In this document: positions 22,716 to 23,121 of the stretch, in pieces | Position numbering within the stretch: position 1 is the stretch's first letter | How the letters are laid out: each line of letters opens with the position of its first letter | Virus record (IMG/VR): IMGVR_UViG_3300005532_000043 | Span: 1 to 23,121 of that record | Source of the DNA: a virus | DNA length: 23,121 nt | Strand: one strand, 5' to 3' | The notes under the pieces: generated by a model | The model's database searches: none | What the model was told of the DNA's origin: nothing | Seen by the model: only the letters and a program-made list of their open reading frames with translations | Made by a program: the position numbers and the translations under genes

Positions 22716-22848
22716 ATGTTGGGTCCGGCACGGCGAACCGCCGAACCTGACCGTCGACAATAACGGCGACACCTGCAACGCCGGCGCCGGCTCGATCCTC
22801 ACCCCGCAATGGCACGGCTTCCTCAGGAACGGCGAGCTCGTCACCTGA
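22716..22848 (+). pseudogene. Short broken frame at the end of the lysis block
   Basis: GAGGG (22704-22708) stands eight bases before ATG 22716, but that frame stops after 15 codons (22763). The frame one base later is open to the TGA at 22846-22848 and reads like real protein (NLTVDNNGDTCNAGAGSILT, then PQWHGFLRNGELVT). One indel would join them into a ~43-aa protein, so this looks like a small gene disabled by a frameshift or a 3' remnant. No family is recognised. Confidence 0.35.
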
Positions 22849-22870
22849 CTTTGCAGACGTCTGCAAAGTC
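22847..22870. repeat. 24-bp perfect palindrome
   Basis: Half-site GACTTTGCAGAC is followed at once by its exact reverse complement, with no spacer. It overlaps the last two bases of the preceding stop codon. There is no T-run after it, so it is not an ordinary intrinsic terminator. A binding site for a dimeric protein (integrase accessory, repressor or excisionase) close to the attachment site is possible. Confidence 0.75.
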
Positions 22871-22875
22871 TAGTC

Positions 22876-22895
22876 TGGTGGCAGTTGTGGTGGCA
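22876..22895. repeat. Short direct repeat TGGTGGCA with 12-bp period
   Basis: TGGTGGCA occurs at 22876-22883 and 22888-22895. A related inverted copy (CAGCCACC) lies at about 22920-22927. Clustered short repeats 75-130 bp from a tRNA-type core site resemble integrase arm-binding sites, but the pattern is short and could be chance. Confidence 0.3.
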
Positions 22896-23001
22896 CTTCG
22901 TTTTCCTTTTGTCCCTGCCTGCAGCCACCTCTAGCCGCTTGCATCCACTGACGACAAAGGACTTATCTCGCAACTACTTGAAAACGCGGGTGCCTTTCGC
23001 A

Positions 23002-23059
23002 GACTCAAAATCCAGTGGTACTTAGTACCGTGTGGGTTCGACCCCCTCCTCCGGGACCA
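23002..23059 (+). other. 3' fragment of tRNA-Leu(CAA): probable prophage attachment site (attR)
   Basis: The segment GACTCAAAATCCAG followed by GGTACTTAGTACC, GGGTTCGACCCC and CTCCGGGACCA is the 3' half of a class II tRNA. It has the anticodon loop CTCAAAA (anticodon CAA at 23006-23008), the 3' strand of the anticodon stem (TCCAG), a long variable arm (GGTAC-TTA-GTACC), a T-arm with TTCGA and an encoded CCA. The bases before 23002 do not complete the anticodon stem, and no D-arm or 5' acceptor strand exists upstream. This is what remains when a phage integrates at the anticodon loop of a tRNA gene: the intact tRNA should lie at the other end. The T-stem has one T-T mismatch. Confidence 0.78.
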
Positions 23060-23068
23060 GTGAACGCG

Positions 23069-23099
23069 TCGCGCGGGTTCAGCCTGGCTGCGATTTTTT
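23069..23099 (+). terminator. Possible tRNA terminator in flanking DNA
   Basis: An imperfect hairpin (TCGCG near 23069 with TGCGA at 23089-23093, one wobble pair) is followed by six T residues at 23094-23099. It would be the terminator of the tRNA-Leu gene whose 3' end lies just upstream. The stem is weak, so the call is tentative. Confidence 0.3.
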
Positions 23100-23121
23100 C
23101 CGCTCCTCAATAACGTTGCCA

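Noticed and set aside
22635-22973. 112-codon minus-strand frame across the end of the lysis block
   Set aside because: Cys/Arg/His-rich sequence spanning the palindrome and repeats, with no SD site; it looks like chance.
23002-23059. A complete functional tRNA gene
   Set aside because: The upstream bases do not pair with the 3' anticodon stem, and D-arm and 5' acceptor sequences are absent.

Overview
The window is the right-hand (late, structural) part of a tailed phage genome, most likely an integrated temperate siphovirus. It opens inside an HK97-type portal gene. It then runs on the + strand through prohead protease, major capsid protein, head-tail connector, head closure, HK97 gp10-like protein, tail terminator, tail tube, tail assembly chaperone pair, tape measure, distal tail proteins, tail-tip/hub protein and a lysis cassette. 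It ends at the 3' fragment of a tRNA-Leu(CAA) gene, which looks like an attachment site (attR). The terminase, integrase, repressor and replication genes are not in the window. Nearly all genes are packed head to tail with ATGA/GTGA overlaps, as in one long late operon. One strong intrinsic terminator lies after the capsid block.

Host: the DNA is GC-rich, starts use GGAGG-type Shine-Dalgarno (SD) sites, and the lysis block contains a lipobox protein next to an Rz-like protein, so the host should have an outer membrane. One secreted protein pairs an IPT/TIG domain with a putative-Ig (He_PIG-like) domain, and a neighbour carries a beta-sandwich domain of a type I associate with soil Acidobacteriota. 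I infer an Acidobacteriota-like host with moderate confidence; this is not proven by the sequence.

Region by region: 1-3120 is portal, protease, capsid and a small capsid-linked protein. 3147-3178 is the terminator. 3182-3829 is the head-tail connector. 3766-10787 is about 7 kb with no place in a standard head-tail module. It holds four proteins with clear Sec signal peptides and a fifth, a long repeat protein, with a signal-like segment but no recognisable start codon. A pair of very small genes on the opposite strand interrupts it. 10784-11433 encodes two small membrane proteins. 11430-17808 resumes the standard order (head closure to NlpC-like tail peptidase). 17810-20896 is the tail-tip protein, which appears to start at an ATT codon behind a well-placed SD site. 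20906-22705 is a small protein followed by a probable lysis block (small membrane protein, M15 endopeptidase, lipoprotein, Rz-like protein). 22706-23121 holds a broken short frame, a 24-bp perfect palindrome, short direct repeats and the tRNA fragment.

The most unusual part is 3766-10787. It looks like a phage-carried exoprotein or fibre system made of signal peptides, beta-sandwich domains, about 18 copies of a roughly 20-residue repeat, a Kelch-like propeller joined to a jelly-roll-like region and an Fn3 domain, and TIG plus Ig domains. It is built into the morphogenesis operon and contains a translationally coupled antisense gene pair. Whether the products decorate the virion, coat the lysogen or are secreted cannot be decided from sequence alone.
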